52,534 nucleotides of DNA from assembly GCA_034429695.1 (NCBI GenBank), contig DAOUGC010000181.1:1-52534 (forward strand), read 5' to 3'. The stretch is from DAOUGC01 sp034429695. Lineage in GTDB: Bacteria > Chloroflexota > Anaerolineae > Anaerolineales > Anaerolineaceae. Shown here in pieces: positions 34,268 through 42,579 of the stretch. Every line of letters starts with the position of its first letter. Position 1 is the stretch's first letter. Position numbers and translations under genes: made by a program. The notes below the pieces were generated by a model, which was not told the origin of the DNA, did no database searches, and saw nothing but the letters and a program-made list of their open reading frames with translations.

Positions 34268-34666
34268 ATGTCCGGTTTTCAGGATCTAAAGGTTTTGGAT
34301 GGTTGCCAGCGATTTGCGCTGGATGTTTTCCGCGCGACCGAGTACTTCTCACCTGAAGGCGTTGACCAACTGGCTCACCGCCTGAGGGATGCCTGCGGGA
34401 AACTTTCCTGCTGCATCTCAGATGATGCCGCGGGCAGGAGCACATGGCTGGCGCACATGAGCGATCCTGCCTATCTGGCTGTTTTTCTGAGCACCACATC
34501 CGAGGTGGAAGACCTGCTCAAGCAGGCGCATCAGAGCGGCCGCCTGCCGGATGCCAGTCACATAAAATTGCGCACGGATCTCGCTCGTTTACAGACCATG
34601 ATCGCTTCGCGCTTGCAGACTGTACCGTTCACGGACGACCATGATAGGCCTGTGAATGGAAAATGA
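34268..34666 (+). CDS. Four-helix-bundle protein (S23/Avd-like family) inside the nuo operon
   Basis: A 132-residue soluble protein between nuoL and nuoM. The N-terminus FQDLKVLDGCQRFALDVFRATEYF matches the opening of the four-helix-bundle family (23S rRNA intervening-sequence proteins and Avd), usually F-x-D-L-x-V-W-Q; the rest follows the family plan: LAHRLRDACGKLSCCISDDAAGRS (usual LRRAAxSIxxNIAEGxGR), then VFLSTTSEVEDLLKQAHQSGRL and a final long helix. Family members bind nucleic acid or partner proteins through a pentameric barrel. It lies 28 bases after nuoL and its stop overlaps a possible nuoM start, so it is expressed with complex I. It is not a known complex I subunit. The family call comes from pattern memory. 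Confidence 0.7.
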   Translation: MSGFQDLKVLDGCQRFALDVFRATEYFSPEGVDQLAHRLRDACGKLSCCISDDAAGRSTWLAHMSDPAYLAVFLSTTSEVEDLLKQAHQSGRLPDASHIKLRTDLARLQTMIASRLQTVPFTDDHDRPVNGK

Positions 34667-34674
34667 GGTGGGTA

Positions 34675-36177
34675 ATGACCTGGCTTAATCCCTTAATCCT
34701 TGCGACTTTCTTCCCGCTGGTGGGTGTGGCGGTGATCGGCGCCATACCGCAGGCGCGCAAAAACCTGCTGCGCTGGACCGCGCTGGTCACATCTTTGATC
34801 ACACTTGGATTCGCCATCTGGGCGCTGGTGCAGTTTAACCCGTCCGGCGGCATGCAGATGGAGATTGATTTCGCATGGTTCCAGGTGGCCACCCTGCCGA
34901 TTGGTTTTCACATGGGTGTGGATGGCTTGAGCCTGATGATGTTGCTGCTCACCGCTGTGCTTACCCCGCTGGCGATCCTTTCGGCCTGGCGCTCCATTGA
35001 AGAACGCCTCAAGCTGTTCATGATCTTCTTCCTGCTGCTCGAAACCGGTTTGATCGGCGTGTTTCTGGCGCTGGACCTGGTGTTGTTTTACATCTTCTGG
35101 GAGTTCACCCTGGTTCCGATGTATTTCCTGATCGGCATATGGGGCGGTGAGCGGCGCGTTTATGCCGCCCTCAAGTTCTTCCTGTATACCTTTGCCGGTT
35201 CGGTGTTAATGTTGCTGGCCATTCTGTACGTTGGCTGGCAGGGTGAAACCTTTTCGCTGCCGCAGTTGATCGAAAACCGCGCGGTCTTCGCCGCGGCACA
35301 GACCTGGCTGTTTATTGCGTTTGCGCTGGCATTTGCCGTCAAGATTCCCATGTTCCCCCTCCACTCGTGGCTGCCCGATGCGCACGTTGAAGCTCCCACC
35401 CCCGGCAGTGTGATCCTGGCGGGTGTGATGCTCAAGATGGGTGCCTACGGTTTGTTGCGCTTCAATCTGCCGTTGTTTCCACAGGCATCCCAGCAGTTTG
35501 CCCCCGTCATGGCGGTGCTGGCGGTGATCGGCATACTGTATGGCGCGGCTGTGGCACTCATGCAGACGGATGTAAAAAAGCTGGTGGCATATTCATCGGT
35601 GAGCCACATGGGCTTTGTGGTGCTGGGTATTTTCGCGCTCAACCTGCAGGGCATCAACGGCGCGGTGCTGCAGATGGTCAATCACGGTATCAGCACCGGC
35701 GCGCTGTTTCTGATTGTGGGTTACCTGTATGAACGCCGCCATACCCGCCTGATGGAAGCCTTTGGTGGATTGTGGAAGGTGATTCCGGTGCTGAGTACGT
35801 TGATGCTGCTGGTTTCACTTTCGTCCATGGGGTTGCCTGCCCTGAACGGTTTTGTGGGCGAGTTTACCATTCTTTCCGGTGCCTTCGGATCACAGGCGCT
35901 AGCCAGTCCCTGGTATGCTGTGGCGGCAGTGTTGGGAGTGATACTTGCGGCAGTTTATCTGCTGGTGATGTTTGAACGGGTGTTCATGGGTCCGGTACGG
36001 CATACCGAAAACGCCGCACTGCCAGACCTAACACCGCGTGAAATTCTGATCCTCGTTCCGTTGCTGGCGCTGATCTTCTGGATCGGGCTGTACCCGGCTT
36101 CATTTTTTGCCATTATCAATCCCGCCGCCGAGAATCTGGTCGCATTGCTGGGTTCATCCCTGGCCGCGCTGCCGTAG
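34675..36177 (+). CDS. nuoM: NADH-quinone oxidoreductase subunit M
   Basis: Antiporter-like proton-pumping subunit (ND4), about 500 residues and 14 helices. Marks: FYIFWEFTLVPMYFLIGIWGGERR with the key Glu, KIPMFPLHSWLPDAHVEAPTPGSVILAGVMLKMGAYGLLRF, and KKLVAYSSVSHMGFV. Two starts are possible: ATG 34663, overlapping the previous stop, and ATG 34675, which has GAGG at six bases and is preferred. Confidence 0.95.
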   Translation: MTWLNPLILATFFPLVGVAVIGAIPQARKNLLRWTALVTSLITLGFAIWALVQFNPSGGMQMEIDFAWFQVATLPIGFHMGVDGLSLMMLLLTAVLTPLAILSAWRSIEERLKLFMIFFLLLETGLIGVFLALDLVLFYIFWEFTLVPMYFLIGIWGGERRVYAALKFFLYTFAGSVLMLLAILYVGWQGETFSLPQLIENRAVFAAAQTWLFIAFALAFAVKIPMFPLHSWLPDAHVEAPTPGSVILAGVMLKMGAYGLLRFNLPLFPQASQQFAPVMAVLAVIGILYGAAVALMQTDVKKLVAYSSVSHMGFVVLGIFALNLQGINGAVLQMVNHGISTGALFLIVGYLYERRHTRLMEAFGGLWKVIPVLSTLMLLVSLSSMGLPALNGFVGEFTILSGAFGSQALASPWYAVAAVLGVILAAVYLLVMFERVFMGPVRHTENAALPDLTPREILILVPLLALIFWIGLYPASFFAIINPAAENLVALLGSSLAALP

Positions 36178-36188
36178 GGAGGAAAACC

Positions 36189-37634
36189 ATGAGCCTGTAC
36201 GATTTCAACGTCCTGTTCCCCCTGATCATCCTGCTTGGGTCTGCCACGCTAATCCTGATCCTCGATCTGTGGATTCCATCAGGCCGCAAGGGTATCACCG
36301 CTGTGTTATCGGTGGCCGGTATGCTGGCTACCATGGGTGTCAGCATCAGCCGCTGGGGAAATGAGTTCGCAGCATTCAATGATATGGTGGTGGTGGACGG
36401 GTTTGCCATTTTCCTGGATGTGCTTTTCCTGGGCAGCGGGGTTGCGGGTGTTGCGTTGGCGTACGATTATCTAAAACGCATGGGGTTGGAGCGTGGTGAA
36501 TATTACCCGCTGTTGATGTTTGCCACCGCCGGCATGATATTGATGACCTACGCCAATGACCTGATCATTGTTTTTCTGGCGCTTGAATTCTTATCCATCC
36601 CGCTCTATATTTTGGCTGGTTTTGCCCGCCTGCGGCTTGATTCAGAGGAATCGGCGCTGAAATACTTTCTGCTTGGTTCGTTTTCCTCCGGCTTTGTACT
36701 CTACGGGGCGGCGCTGATCTACGGAGCCACTTCCTTCACAGGGTTCAACGGCATTGTTGCAAAGGTTGCCACCGGTGAAGCCAACATGACCCTGCTGCTG
36801 GTGGGTGCAGCCATGACCCTGGTTGGGTTTGCCTTTAAATCGGCGGTGGTCCCCTTTCACATGTGGACTCCCGACGTTTATCAGGGTGCGCCAACCCCCG
36901 TTACCGGCTTTATGACCGTGGGGGCAAAAGCCGCCGGTTTTGCCGCGCTGCTGCGTGTGTTTGTGATCGCCTTCCCCAGCCTCAGCGAGGACCTTACACC
37001 GGTGGTATGGGTGCTGGCTGCCCTGACCATGATCGTCGGCAATGTGCTTGCCATTACACAGACCAATATGAAGCGCCTGTTGGCATACGCCAGCATTGCC
37101 CAGTCGGGCTATTTGTTGATGGCGTTTGTGCCTTACGGGCAGGGGGTGGTGCTCAAGGACACCATCGCATCCATGCTGTTTTACCTGCTGGCTTACAGCC
37201 TTACCACGCTGGGGGCATGGGCGGTGGTGATCGCTCTGGAAAAACAGGGCGCGGAAGGTTTATCCATTGAGGATTACGCCGGTCTGGGGCGCAAGATGCC
37301 CTGGCTCGGGTTGGCAATGTCGGTGTTCATGCTGTCGTTCACGGGCATTCCCCTTACACTGGGTTTCTGGGGCAAGCTGTACCTGTTCAGCACAGCGGTG
37401 GAGGGCGGCTTTGTTGGTCTGGCCATTGTGGGATTAATCACCTCAGCCATATCGGCATATTACTATTTGCGCGTGATCGTGGTCATGTTCATGCGCCCCG
37501 GCGACCCTGAGGTTGCGACCGACCCGTGGATCCGCCTGACTGCTGCGGTGAGTGCCGTACTGGTGCTGGTCTTGAGTTTTATTCCTGGATTAATTTTGAA
37601 TCTGGCGGCGGGAGCAGTGCTGCGCCTGTTATAA
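36189..37634 (+). CDS. nuoN: NADH-quinone oxidoreductase subunit N
   Basis: Antiporter-like subunit (ND2), 481 residues and about 14 helices; last gene of the complex I set. ALEFLSIPLYILAGFARLRLDSEESALKYFLLGSFSSGF, FKSAVVPFHMWTPDVYQGAPTPVTGFM and NMKRLLAYASIAQSGYLL are the family motifs with the pumping Lys and Glu residues. The upstream AGGGAGGAAAACC is a good ribosome site. Confidence 0.95.
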   Translation: MSLYDFNVLFPLIILLGSATLILILDLWIPSGRKGITAVLSVAGMLATMGVSISRWGNEFAAFNDMVVVDGFAIFLDVLFLGSGVAGVALAYDYLKRMGLERGEYYPLLMFATAGMILMTYANDLIIVFLALEFLSIPLYILAGFARLRLDSEESALKYFLLGSFSSGFVLYGAALIYGATSFTGFNGIVAKVATGEANMTLLLVGAAMTLVGFAFKSAVVPFHMWTPDVYQGAPTPVTGFMTVGAKAAGFAALLRVFVIAFPSLSEDLTPVVWVLAALTMIVGNVLAITQTNMKRLLAYASIAQSGYLLMAFVPYGQGVVLKDTIASMLFYLLAYSLTTLGAWAVVIALEKQGAEGLSIEDYAGLGRKMPWLGLAMSVFMLSFTGIPLTLGFWGKLYLFSTAVEGGFVGLAIVGLITSAISAYYYLRVIVVMFMRPGDPEVATDPWIRLTAAVSAVLVLVLSFIPGLILNLAAGAVLRLL

Positions 37635-37690
37635 TTGGGATATTCTTCCCAACCGGCAACCACCGGTATTTAACCCACGGCAGGCATTTT

Positions 37691-38413
37691 ATGTCTTATC
37701 AAAAAGATTTCTTCGATCTCAGTTATCGTTACGCACAGCGGGTCAGTGATCTTGCGCAAATTTCACTGGCTGATGCGCTGTTGAACTACACCAACCTTTA
37801 TTTGCGCTTCGGGCTCGACCGCAGTTTTAACCCCCACCATCCGGTTTGGATCAGTTTTGTTGAGGGCCTGCCCACCGAGGAAGATCCGGTGGACTATATG
37901 TTTGCCTTCTTCCTGGAGTGCGACCGGCGCCATCCGGTGGTAAATAATGAGCCAACCTTTGGCTGTTTCTCTTATGCTGTGTGGTCCGAGCAGCGCATTC
38001 GATTGCATTTCAACAAAGGCGCAACACTGGAGAACGGTCCCCTGAGCATGAGCCAGATGGTGGATCGCCTGAAAGAGCTAACCGACCTGTGCGAGCATGT
38101 AAAAAACCATGTCCCTGATGCCAGCATGTTCCTGGGCGGCTCGTGGTTGTACAACATTGAATCTTATCGGCGTCTGGTCCCTCCCGCGTTTCTTGCCACC
38201 GAACATCCTTCATATGAGGATTTTCAGTTCCTGGCGCTTTGGGGACAGTTCCTTGACCGGCAGGGTCATGTGCGCCCGATGATGGCGCAGGCTTTCTTCG
38301 ATAAAATTGAAGCGGCTGCCTGTATGGATGACCTGACCCATGCCTTCCCTTACCCGGTCTTGCGGCTGGACGCCCCGCCTGAGGTGTTTTACCGTTTTTA
38401 CAAGTCGCAGTAG
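37691..38413 (+). CDS. Unknown conserved-looking protein downstream of nuoN
   Basis: I do not recognise a family. A soluble protein of 240 residues (MSYQKDFFDLSYRYAQRVSDL), rich in aromatic residues, with no signal peptide or membrane segment and no obvious catalytic motif. It is roughly one domain, with strand-rich stretches such as EQRIRLHFNKG and SMFLGGSWLYNI. The frame is open within nuoN, but ATG 37691 is the first Met beyond its stop; there is no strong ribosome site. It lies 56 bases after nuoN without a terminator between, so it may be read from the nuo transcript, and is followed by a terminator at 38477. Confidence 0.7.
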   Translation: MSYQKDFFDLSYRYAQRVSDLAQISLADALLNYTNLYLRFGLDRSFNPHHPVWISFVEGLPTEEDPVDYMFAFFLECDRRHPVVNNEPTFGCFSYAVWSEQRIRLHFNKGATLENGPLSMSQMVDRLKELTDLCEHVKNHVPDASMFLGGSWLYNIESYRRLVPPAFLATEHPSYEDFQFLALWGQFLDRQGHVRPMMAQAFFDKIEAAACMDDLTHAFPYPVLRLDAPPEVFYRFYKSQ

Positions 38414-38476
38414 TCTGTCTTTTTGCGGGGGTGGCGAAGAGTACCCCTTTGGAAAACTGCCCAATGAATTTTTCTG

Positions 38477-38513
38477 CACAGCACGACCGTCCGCCGGCGT
38501 GCTGTGTTTGTTT
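38477..38513 (+). terminator. Terminator at the end of the nuo region
   Basis: CACAGCACG (38477-38485) pairs with CGTGCTGTG (38498-38506) around a 12-base loop, followed by TTTGTTT. It is the first clear terminator after nuoA, so the nuo transcript may include the unknown gene at 37691. Confidence 0.65.
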
Positions 38514-38533
38514 ATCATTCATGCCGGGGAGGT

Positions 38534-38562
38534 TTGCAATCCGCTTTGTAATCATGTAAAAT
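38534..38562 (+). promoter_or_regulatory. Promoter before the DUF493 gene
   Basis: TTGCAA (38534-38539), a 17-bp spacer and TAAAAT (38557-38562) lie about 57 bases before the start codon. Confidence 0.55.
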
Positions 38563-38618
38563 TTGGGTTCCATGCCCCCGGAAGCCGGGCGTGTTTATTA
38601 AGTGAGTCTGGATGGATT

Positions 38619-38882
38619 ATGGAAATGAATTATGAAGACTTATATCCGGCGCATTTCCCGATTGCCGTAATTGGGTTGAATGAACACGGTTTTGAGGAAT
38701 ATGTGGTGACCATTCTGCAGGGGTTTGCTCCGTTCCTGATCGAGGATAGCATCAGCAGCCAGCCCAGCCGCAATGGAAATTACCTCTCGGTGCGGGCCAC
38801 CGTGCTTGCCGAAAGCCGTGAGCACCTTGAGCAAATGTATGACCAACTAAAAAATGAACAGCGCATCCTGATGGTACTTTAA
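38619..38882 (+). CDS. DUF493 (YbeD-like) small protein
   Basis: An 87-residue cytoplasmic protein matching the YbeD/DUF493 ferredoxin-like fold: YPAHFPIAVIGLNEHGF at the start, SSQPSRNGNYLSVRATVLAESREHLEQMYDQL in the middle and the ending RILMVL, as in E. coli YbeD (ending IVRMVL). The fold resembles ACT-like allosteric domains, but no firm function is known. In enterobacteria it sits beside lipB; here it is alone between its own promoter and terminator. ATG 38619 was chosen over the longer frame; ATG 38625 is close and also possible. Confidence 0.85.
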   Translation: MEMNYEDLYPAHFPIAVIGLNEHGFEEYVVTILQGFAPFLIEDSISSQPSRNGNYLSVRATVLAESREHLEQMYDQLKNEQRILMVL

Positions 38883-38910
38883 TCGGAATGTTGTCAGGAT
38901 TATCCAGCGC

Positions 38911-38942
38911 GGGGTTTCGAGCAGAAACCCCAATTTTGTTTA
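38911..38942 (+). terminator. Terminator after the DUF493 gene
   Basis: GGGGTTTC (38911-38918) pairs with GAAACCCC (38924-38931) around a 5-base loop, followed by AATTTTGTTT. Confidence 0.7.
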
Positions 38943-38967
38943 AACCAATCAATATGTGGGCTGGTTT

Positions 38968-38976
38968 TGCTATAAT
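38968..38976 (+). promoter_or_regulatory. Extended -10 promoter before the LiaF-like gene
   Basis: TG-C-TATAAT (38968-38976) is a perfect extended -10 element about 75 bases before the LiaF-like start. No clear -35 is seen, which is usual for extended -10 promoters. Confidence 0.6.
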
Positions 38977-39050
38977 AACTTTCGGGTATGAGCATCACAG
39001 TTTGCATTGGGGGCCTGCTGACAGTGGCGTTTGTATGATTGGAGGGAAGA

Positions 39051-39581
39051 ATGCAAAAGAGCGCTTCATTGTGGTTGGGGGCCGTGCTGGTGTTGTTTGG
39101 GGTTTTATTCCTGCTCGGCGAATTGTTTCGTTTCAGTTTCTGGCAGATCTGCCTGCCTTCTGTGCTGATTGTGGGGGGTGTGCTGATGCTGTTGGGTCCG
39201 CGTTGGTCCGGGCCAAGCGGCCCGTTGCATTTTGTCTTAATCGGTGATGTGAAGTATCAATCACCTGCCGACCTGCCGCGCACCGAGGTGATGTTGATCG
39301 GTGATGTGGTGATCCATGTTAGACCTGAAGATTTGCCCATCGGCGAAACGCACATGCGTTTGTTCGGGTTTGTCAATGATGTCGTCATCCATGTCGCGCA
39401 GGATACCCCCATTGCAGTATCATCTGCTGGGTTTGTAATTAACAGTAACATCTATGGTCAGAAAGGGGACCATATTTTTACCCCCTTTGAGCATATCACC
39501 CCGGGTTATGCCCAGGCAGAGCGCAGGTTGCACATTGATACGGCCTCGTTTGTGGGGGATATCAAACTCAAGGAAATGTAA
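39051..39581 (+). CDS. LiaF-like membrane protein
   Basis: A 176-residue protein with two N-terminal membrane helices (about 7-27 and 30-50) and a C-terminal beta-rich domain of the LiaF/cell-wall-active-antibiotic-response type, seen as repeated GDV strands (FVLIGDVKY, VMLIGDVVIHV, FVNDVVIHV, FVGDIKL). In Firmicutes LiaF restrains a two-component system sensing envelope stress; no histidine kinase is next to it here, so such a role is not implied. GGAGG at eight bases supports the ATG at 39051. The upstream extended -10 promoter fits a separate unit with the small ORF and hydrolase fold downstream. Confidence 0.8.
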   Translation: MQKSASLWLGAVLVLFGVLFLLGELFRFSFWQICLPSVLIVGGVLMLLGPRWSGPSGPLHFVLIGDVKYQSPADLPRTEVMLIGDVVIHVRPEDLPIGETHMRLFGFVNDVVIHVAQDTPIAVSSAGFVINSNIYGQKGDHIFTPFEHITPGYAQAERRLHIDTASFVGDIKLKEM

Positions 39582-39594
39582 ACGGGACTTCGTC

Positions 39595-39750
39595 ATGGAA
39601 AACGCGTTAAAGGTTTCCAGTGGATTACTGGCAGGCTCCTTGTTGGAGGTTGCCACACGATTATTTACGGCATGGACAGCAATGATGGAAGAACCCCGCC
39701 ATGTTTCGCCTGAAAGGAACGGCGATCAAGAGACCATATCACCCGCCTGA
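39595..39750 (+). CDS. Small ORF, possible 51-residue protein
   Basis: A 51-codon ORF (MENALKVSSGLLAGSLLEVATRLF, ending QETISPA) lies between the LiaF-like and hydrolase genes, 13 bases after the first. It has an amphipathic N-terminal helix and a hydrophilic end. Only a weak ribosome site (CGGGA) is present. It is not a shadow, as no other gene covers this stretch, but coding is unproven. Confidence 0.4.
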   Translation: MENALKVSSGLLAGSLLEVATRLFTAWTAMMEEPRHVSPERNGDQETISPA

Positions 39751-39767
39751 AACAGGAAAACTCTCCA

Positions 39768-40526
39768 ATGGACACACAGCACATTCATCAACCGCAGTTG
39801 GAAGGGGGATCTTTTTTCTGGGAGTCAGGAGAGCGGGGGGTCCTGCTGATTCACGATCTGGGCGCCACCACCAGCATGGTGCGCCCTCTGGCGCGACATC
39901 TGTATAACTGGGGATACGGAATCAACGGGCCGCTTTTACCCGGTCATGGAACCATACCGGATGCCCTGCTGCAAATCACCTGGAAAAGCTGGATGGAGGC
40001 CGTTGAACAGGCATATGCCGGCTTGAAGGAGCGCACCCGCCGCGTTGCGGTTGCCGGTGAAGGGCTGGGGGCATTGCTGGCTTTGCTGCTGGCGGAGAGG
40101 CACGCCGAGATCGGCGCGGTGATGTGTTTTGCGCCAGCTTTCAAGGCGCTGCCGCTGTCAGAGCGGGTGAGGATGGAGATTTCGGCTGCAGTCAATGGGA
40201 TTCACGAACGCCCCATTCCGGAGGTTTCCGGCTGGCAGGGTTATCGTGAAGAAAGCGCCCGCTCTGTTCTTGAACGGGATGCATTGAGGAATGAGGTGCT
40301 GCATCTTGCGGCTGCGCTTTCTGCGCCGATTTTGTGGATCAAAAGCGCGGATGGGACGGATGGCGAAGACGAGCCGCGGCAGATGTTTCAGGCGCGTACG
40401 GCTTCAAAAACCAGTGAAGAGTTGACCGTGCGGGCTGGCGGGGGGGTGCTGCTGCTCACACCTGAACTGGAGGGCATGGTTCAAACCGTGCTGGATTTCC
40501 TGCAGAAACATCTCACCATCGAGTAA
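39768..40526 (+). CDS. Alpha/beta hydrolase-fold protein lacking the catalytic triad
   Basis: A 252-residue cytoplasmic protein that aligns with Est30-type carboxylesterases and monoacylglycerol lipases: FFWESGERGVLLIHD, LARHLYNWGYGINGPLLPGHG, WMEAVEQAYAGLKE. The nucleophile elbow, normally G-x-S-x-G, reads GEGLG at 97-101, so the Ser is Gly99. The oxyanion HG is HD, and the C-terminal His is absent (RAGGGVLLLTPELEG). It is thus probably non-catalytic, a binding or scaffold protein, unless a different active site has evolved. It ends at the terminator at 40535. Confidence 0.75.
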   Translation: MDTQHIHQPQLEGGSFFWESGERGVLLIHDLGATTSMVRPLARHLYNWGYGINGPLLPGHGTIPDALLQITWKSWMEAVEQAYAGLKERTRRVAVAGEGLGALLALLLAERHAEIGAVMCFAPAFKALPLSERVRMEISAAVNGIHERPIPEVSGWQGYREESARSVLERDALRNEVLHLAAALSAPILWIKSADGTDGEDEPRQMFQARTASKTSEELTVRAGGGVLLLTPELEGMVQTVLDFLQKHLTIE

Positions 40527-40534
40527 GGTTAAGG

Positions 40535-40566
40535 ACGGGCGGGCGAAGACCCCGCCCGTTTTTTTT
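40535..40566 (+). terminator. Terminator after the hydrolase-fold gene
   Basis: ACGGGCGGG (40535-40543) pairs with CCCGCCCGT (40551-40559) around a 7-base loop and runs into eight Ts ending at 40566. Confidence 0.85.
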
Positions 40567-40598
40567 GGGGGCCCCATCTTTTATTCGGCGCCAAAACA

Positions 40599-40607
40599 TG
40601 CTAAACT
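40599..40607 (+). promoter_or_regulatory. Possible extended -10 promoter of ppk2
   Basis: TG-C-TAAACT (40599-40607) resembles an extended -10 element about 55 bases before the chosen ppk2 start and follows a terminator. A -35 is not clear. Confidence 0.4.
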
Positions 40608-40661
40608 TTTATTGGGGGAGCGATGAGTGGGAAAGCATCAGTATGCCTGACGGAGGCTGGT

Positions 40662-41642
40662 ATGGGGAAAAAAGATAAGAAAAAGAATGCCAAACATGCC
40701 GGTGAAGCGAATCCGGAGCAAACCATGGAGGCAGGTGCTGCGCCCCAGGATAAAGACCGCAAGCCAAAGAAGAATGGCAAATCAGTTGAGCCTGCTGCCG
40801 TGAATGAAAACGGTTTGCCTTTGCCGCCTGCTGCATCACACACCACCAGACCCAAGCTGGAAAAGAAGCTTTATGAGAAGGAACTGGAGCGCCTGCAGAT
40901 CGAGCTGGTCAAATTGCAGGAGTGGATCCGCGCCAAAGGTTTGCGGGTGGTGGTGATCTTCGAAGGCCGCGACGCCGCTGGCAAGGGCGGGGTGATCAAA
41001 CGCATCACCGAGAGCCTGAACCCCCGCATTTGTCGTGTGGTTGCCCTGGGTGTGCCCACCGACAAGGAAAAATCGCAGTGGTATTTCCAGCGCTATGTGT
41101 CACAGCTTCCATCAGCCGGAGAGATGGTCTTGTTTGACCGCTCATGGTACAACCGCGCCGGGGTGGAACGGGTGATGGGTTTTTGCACGGATGAGCAGTA
41201 CTGGGAGTTTCTACGATCCTGCCCTGAATTTGAATTAATGCTGATCCATTCCGGCATCATTCTGATCAAATACTGGTTCTCGGTTTCGGATGAGGAGCAG
41301 GAGAAACGCTTTCAGGCGCGCATTGACAGCCCAACCAAACGTTGGAAGCTCAGCCCCATGGATATGGGCGCCCGCACGCGCTGGGTGGAATATTCACGCG
41401 CCAAGGACAACATGTTTAAATACACCGACACCCGTCACAGCCCGTGGTGGGTGGTGGATGCAGATGACAAAAAACGCGCCCGCCTGAATTGCATCCGGCA
41501 TTTGCTGTCGCAGATACCGTATGAAGATCTCACGCCCGAACCGATTTTGCTTCCACCCCGCCAGCAGGATGACGGTTATGTTCGCCCGCCGATGAGCGAC
41601 CAGAATTTCGTGCCGGACTATTACGAAGAACCATCTGATTGA
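40662..41642 (+). CDS. ppk2: Polyphosphate kinase 2
   Basis: PPK2 enzymes move phosphate between polyphosphate and nucleotides, mainly making NTPs or NDPs from polyphosphate. From ATG 40662 (GGAGG five bases upstream; an earlier ATG at 40623 adds 13 residues) the protein has 326 residues. Walker A is EGRDAAGKGG (101-110), Walker B and motif FDRSWYNRAGVERVMGF (about 158-174), and the lid has KRWKLSPMD. A Lys-rich, disordered-looking N-terminal extension of about 60 residues (MGKKDKKKNAKHAGE) precedes the core and could bind polyphosphate. The substrate class (ADP, GDP or AMP) is not set by these motifs. Confidence 0.93.
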   Translation: MGKKDKKKNAKHAGEANPEQTMEAGAAPQDKDRKPKKNGKSVEPAAVNENGLPLPPAASHTTRPKLEKKLYEKELERLQIELVKLQEWIRAKGLRVVVIFEGRDAAGKGGVIKRITESLNPRICRVVALGVPTDKEKSQWYFQRYVSQLPSAGEMVLFDRSWYNRAGVERVMGFCTDEQYWEFLRSCPEFELMLIHSGIILIKYWFSVSDEEQEKRFQARIDSPTKRWKLSPMDMGARTRWVEYSRAKDNMFKYTDTRHSPWWVVDADDKKRARLNCIRHLLSQIPYEDLTPEPILLPPRQQDDGYVRPPMSDQNFVPDYYEEPSD

Positions 41643-41679
41643 ATGTTGACCGGAAAAATCCATCAGAGGGGAGAATTCA

Positions 41680-42579
41680 ATGGACATTGCCTTGATGCTC
41701 GAAGGGCAGAATGGATTGAACTGGCAGCGCCTGGAGGCGGTTGCGCATCTGGCGGAACAGCTCGGTTTTGCGGGTCTGTATCGTTCTGATCACTTCACCA
41801 ACACGCATCCCCCCGATCTTGATTCGCTGGAATTGTGGGTATCGCTGACCTGGCTGGCGGGGAATACGCACCGGCTCACTTTTGGCCCGCTGGTGTCGCC
41901 GGTATCCTTTCGCGATCCGGTTATGACGGCGCGCATGGCTTTGCAGGTCAATGATCTGTCAAACGGCAGGTTGCGCCTGGGTGTGGGGGCTGGCTGGCAG
42001 GATCGCGAGCATGACATGTTTGGATACAACCTGCTTGAGGTGAACGAACGCTTTAAGCGCTTTGAGGAAGGGCTGGAGGTGATCTCGCGCCTGATGAAAT
42101 CAGACACGCCGGTCAGCTTTGAGGGGCAGTATTACCGGCTGCAGGATGCGCAGTTGCTTCCCCGTCCGGGGGTGGGGGCAGCCCCGCCCATCGTGATCGG
42201 CGGCAACGGTTTGAAGTACACCCTGCCGCTGGCTGCCCGGTTCGCCGATGAATGGAACGCTGTCTTTATCACCCCGCGCCGCTTTGCGGAACTGTCTGCG
42301 CGCCTGGATGAGCTGGTGACGGCTGCCGGTAGACATGTCATTCGCAAAACCATGATGTGCGGTTTGATTTTTGCCGCTGATGAGCAAGGCCTGACTGACA
42401 AACTGGCGGGTCGTGCCCTGGAGGATGTGCGTCGCAATGGGGTCATTGTGGCGACACCGGCTTCCATCGGTGATCAACTGGCTGAACTGGAACAGGTGGG
42501 TGTGCAGGGCGTTATGCTGCAATGGCTTGACCTGGATGACCTGGCCAATCTGGAAACACTGGCCAGAGCAGTATTATGA
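41680..42579 (+). CDS. LLM-class (luciferase-like) flavin/F420-dependent oxidoreductase
   Basis: A 299-residue TIM-barrel protein of the bacterial luciferase-like family. Typical marks: AEQLGFAGLYRSDHF, GPLVSPVSFRDPVMTARMALQVNDLSNGRLRLGVGAGWQDREHDMFGY, and APPIVIGGNG. In Chloroflexota and Actinobacteria such proteins mostly use F420, but FMN is possible and the sequence does not decide it. The substrate is unknown. AGGGGAG precedes the ATG. Its stop overlaps the start of the GNAT gene (ATGA), so both are translated together. Confidence 0.88.
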   Translation: MDIALMLEGQNGLNWQRLEAVAHLAEQLGFAGLYRSDHFTNTHPPDLDSLELWVSLTWLAGNTHRLTFGPLVSPVSFRDPVMTARMALQVNDLSNGRLRLGVGAGWQDREHDMFGYNLLEVNERFKRFEEGLEVISRLMKSDTPVSFEGQYYRLQDAQLLPRPGVGAAPPIVIGGNGLKYTLPLAARFADEWNAVFITPRRFAELSARLDELVTAAGRHVIRKTMMCGLIFAADEQGLTDKLAGRALEDVRRNGVIVATPASIGDQLAELEQVGVQGVMLQWLDLDDLANLETLARAVL

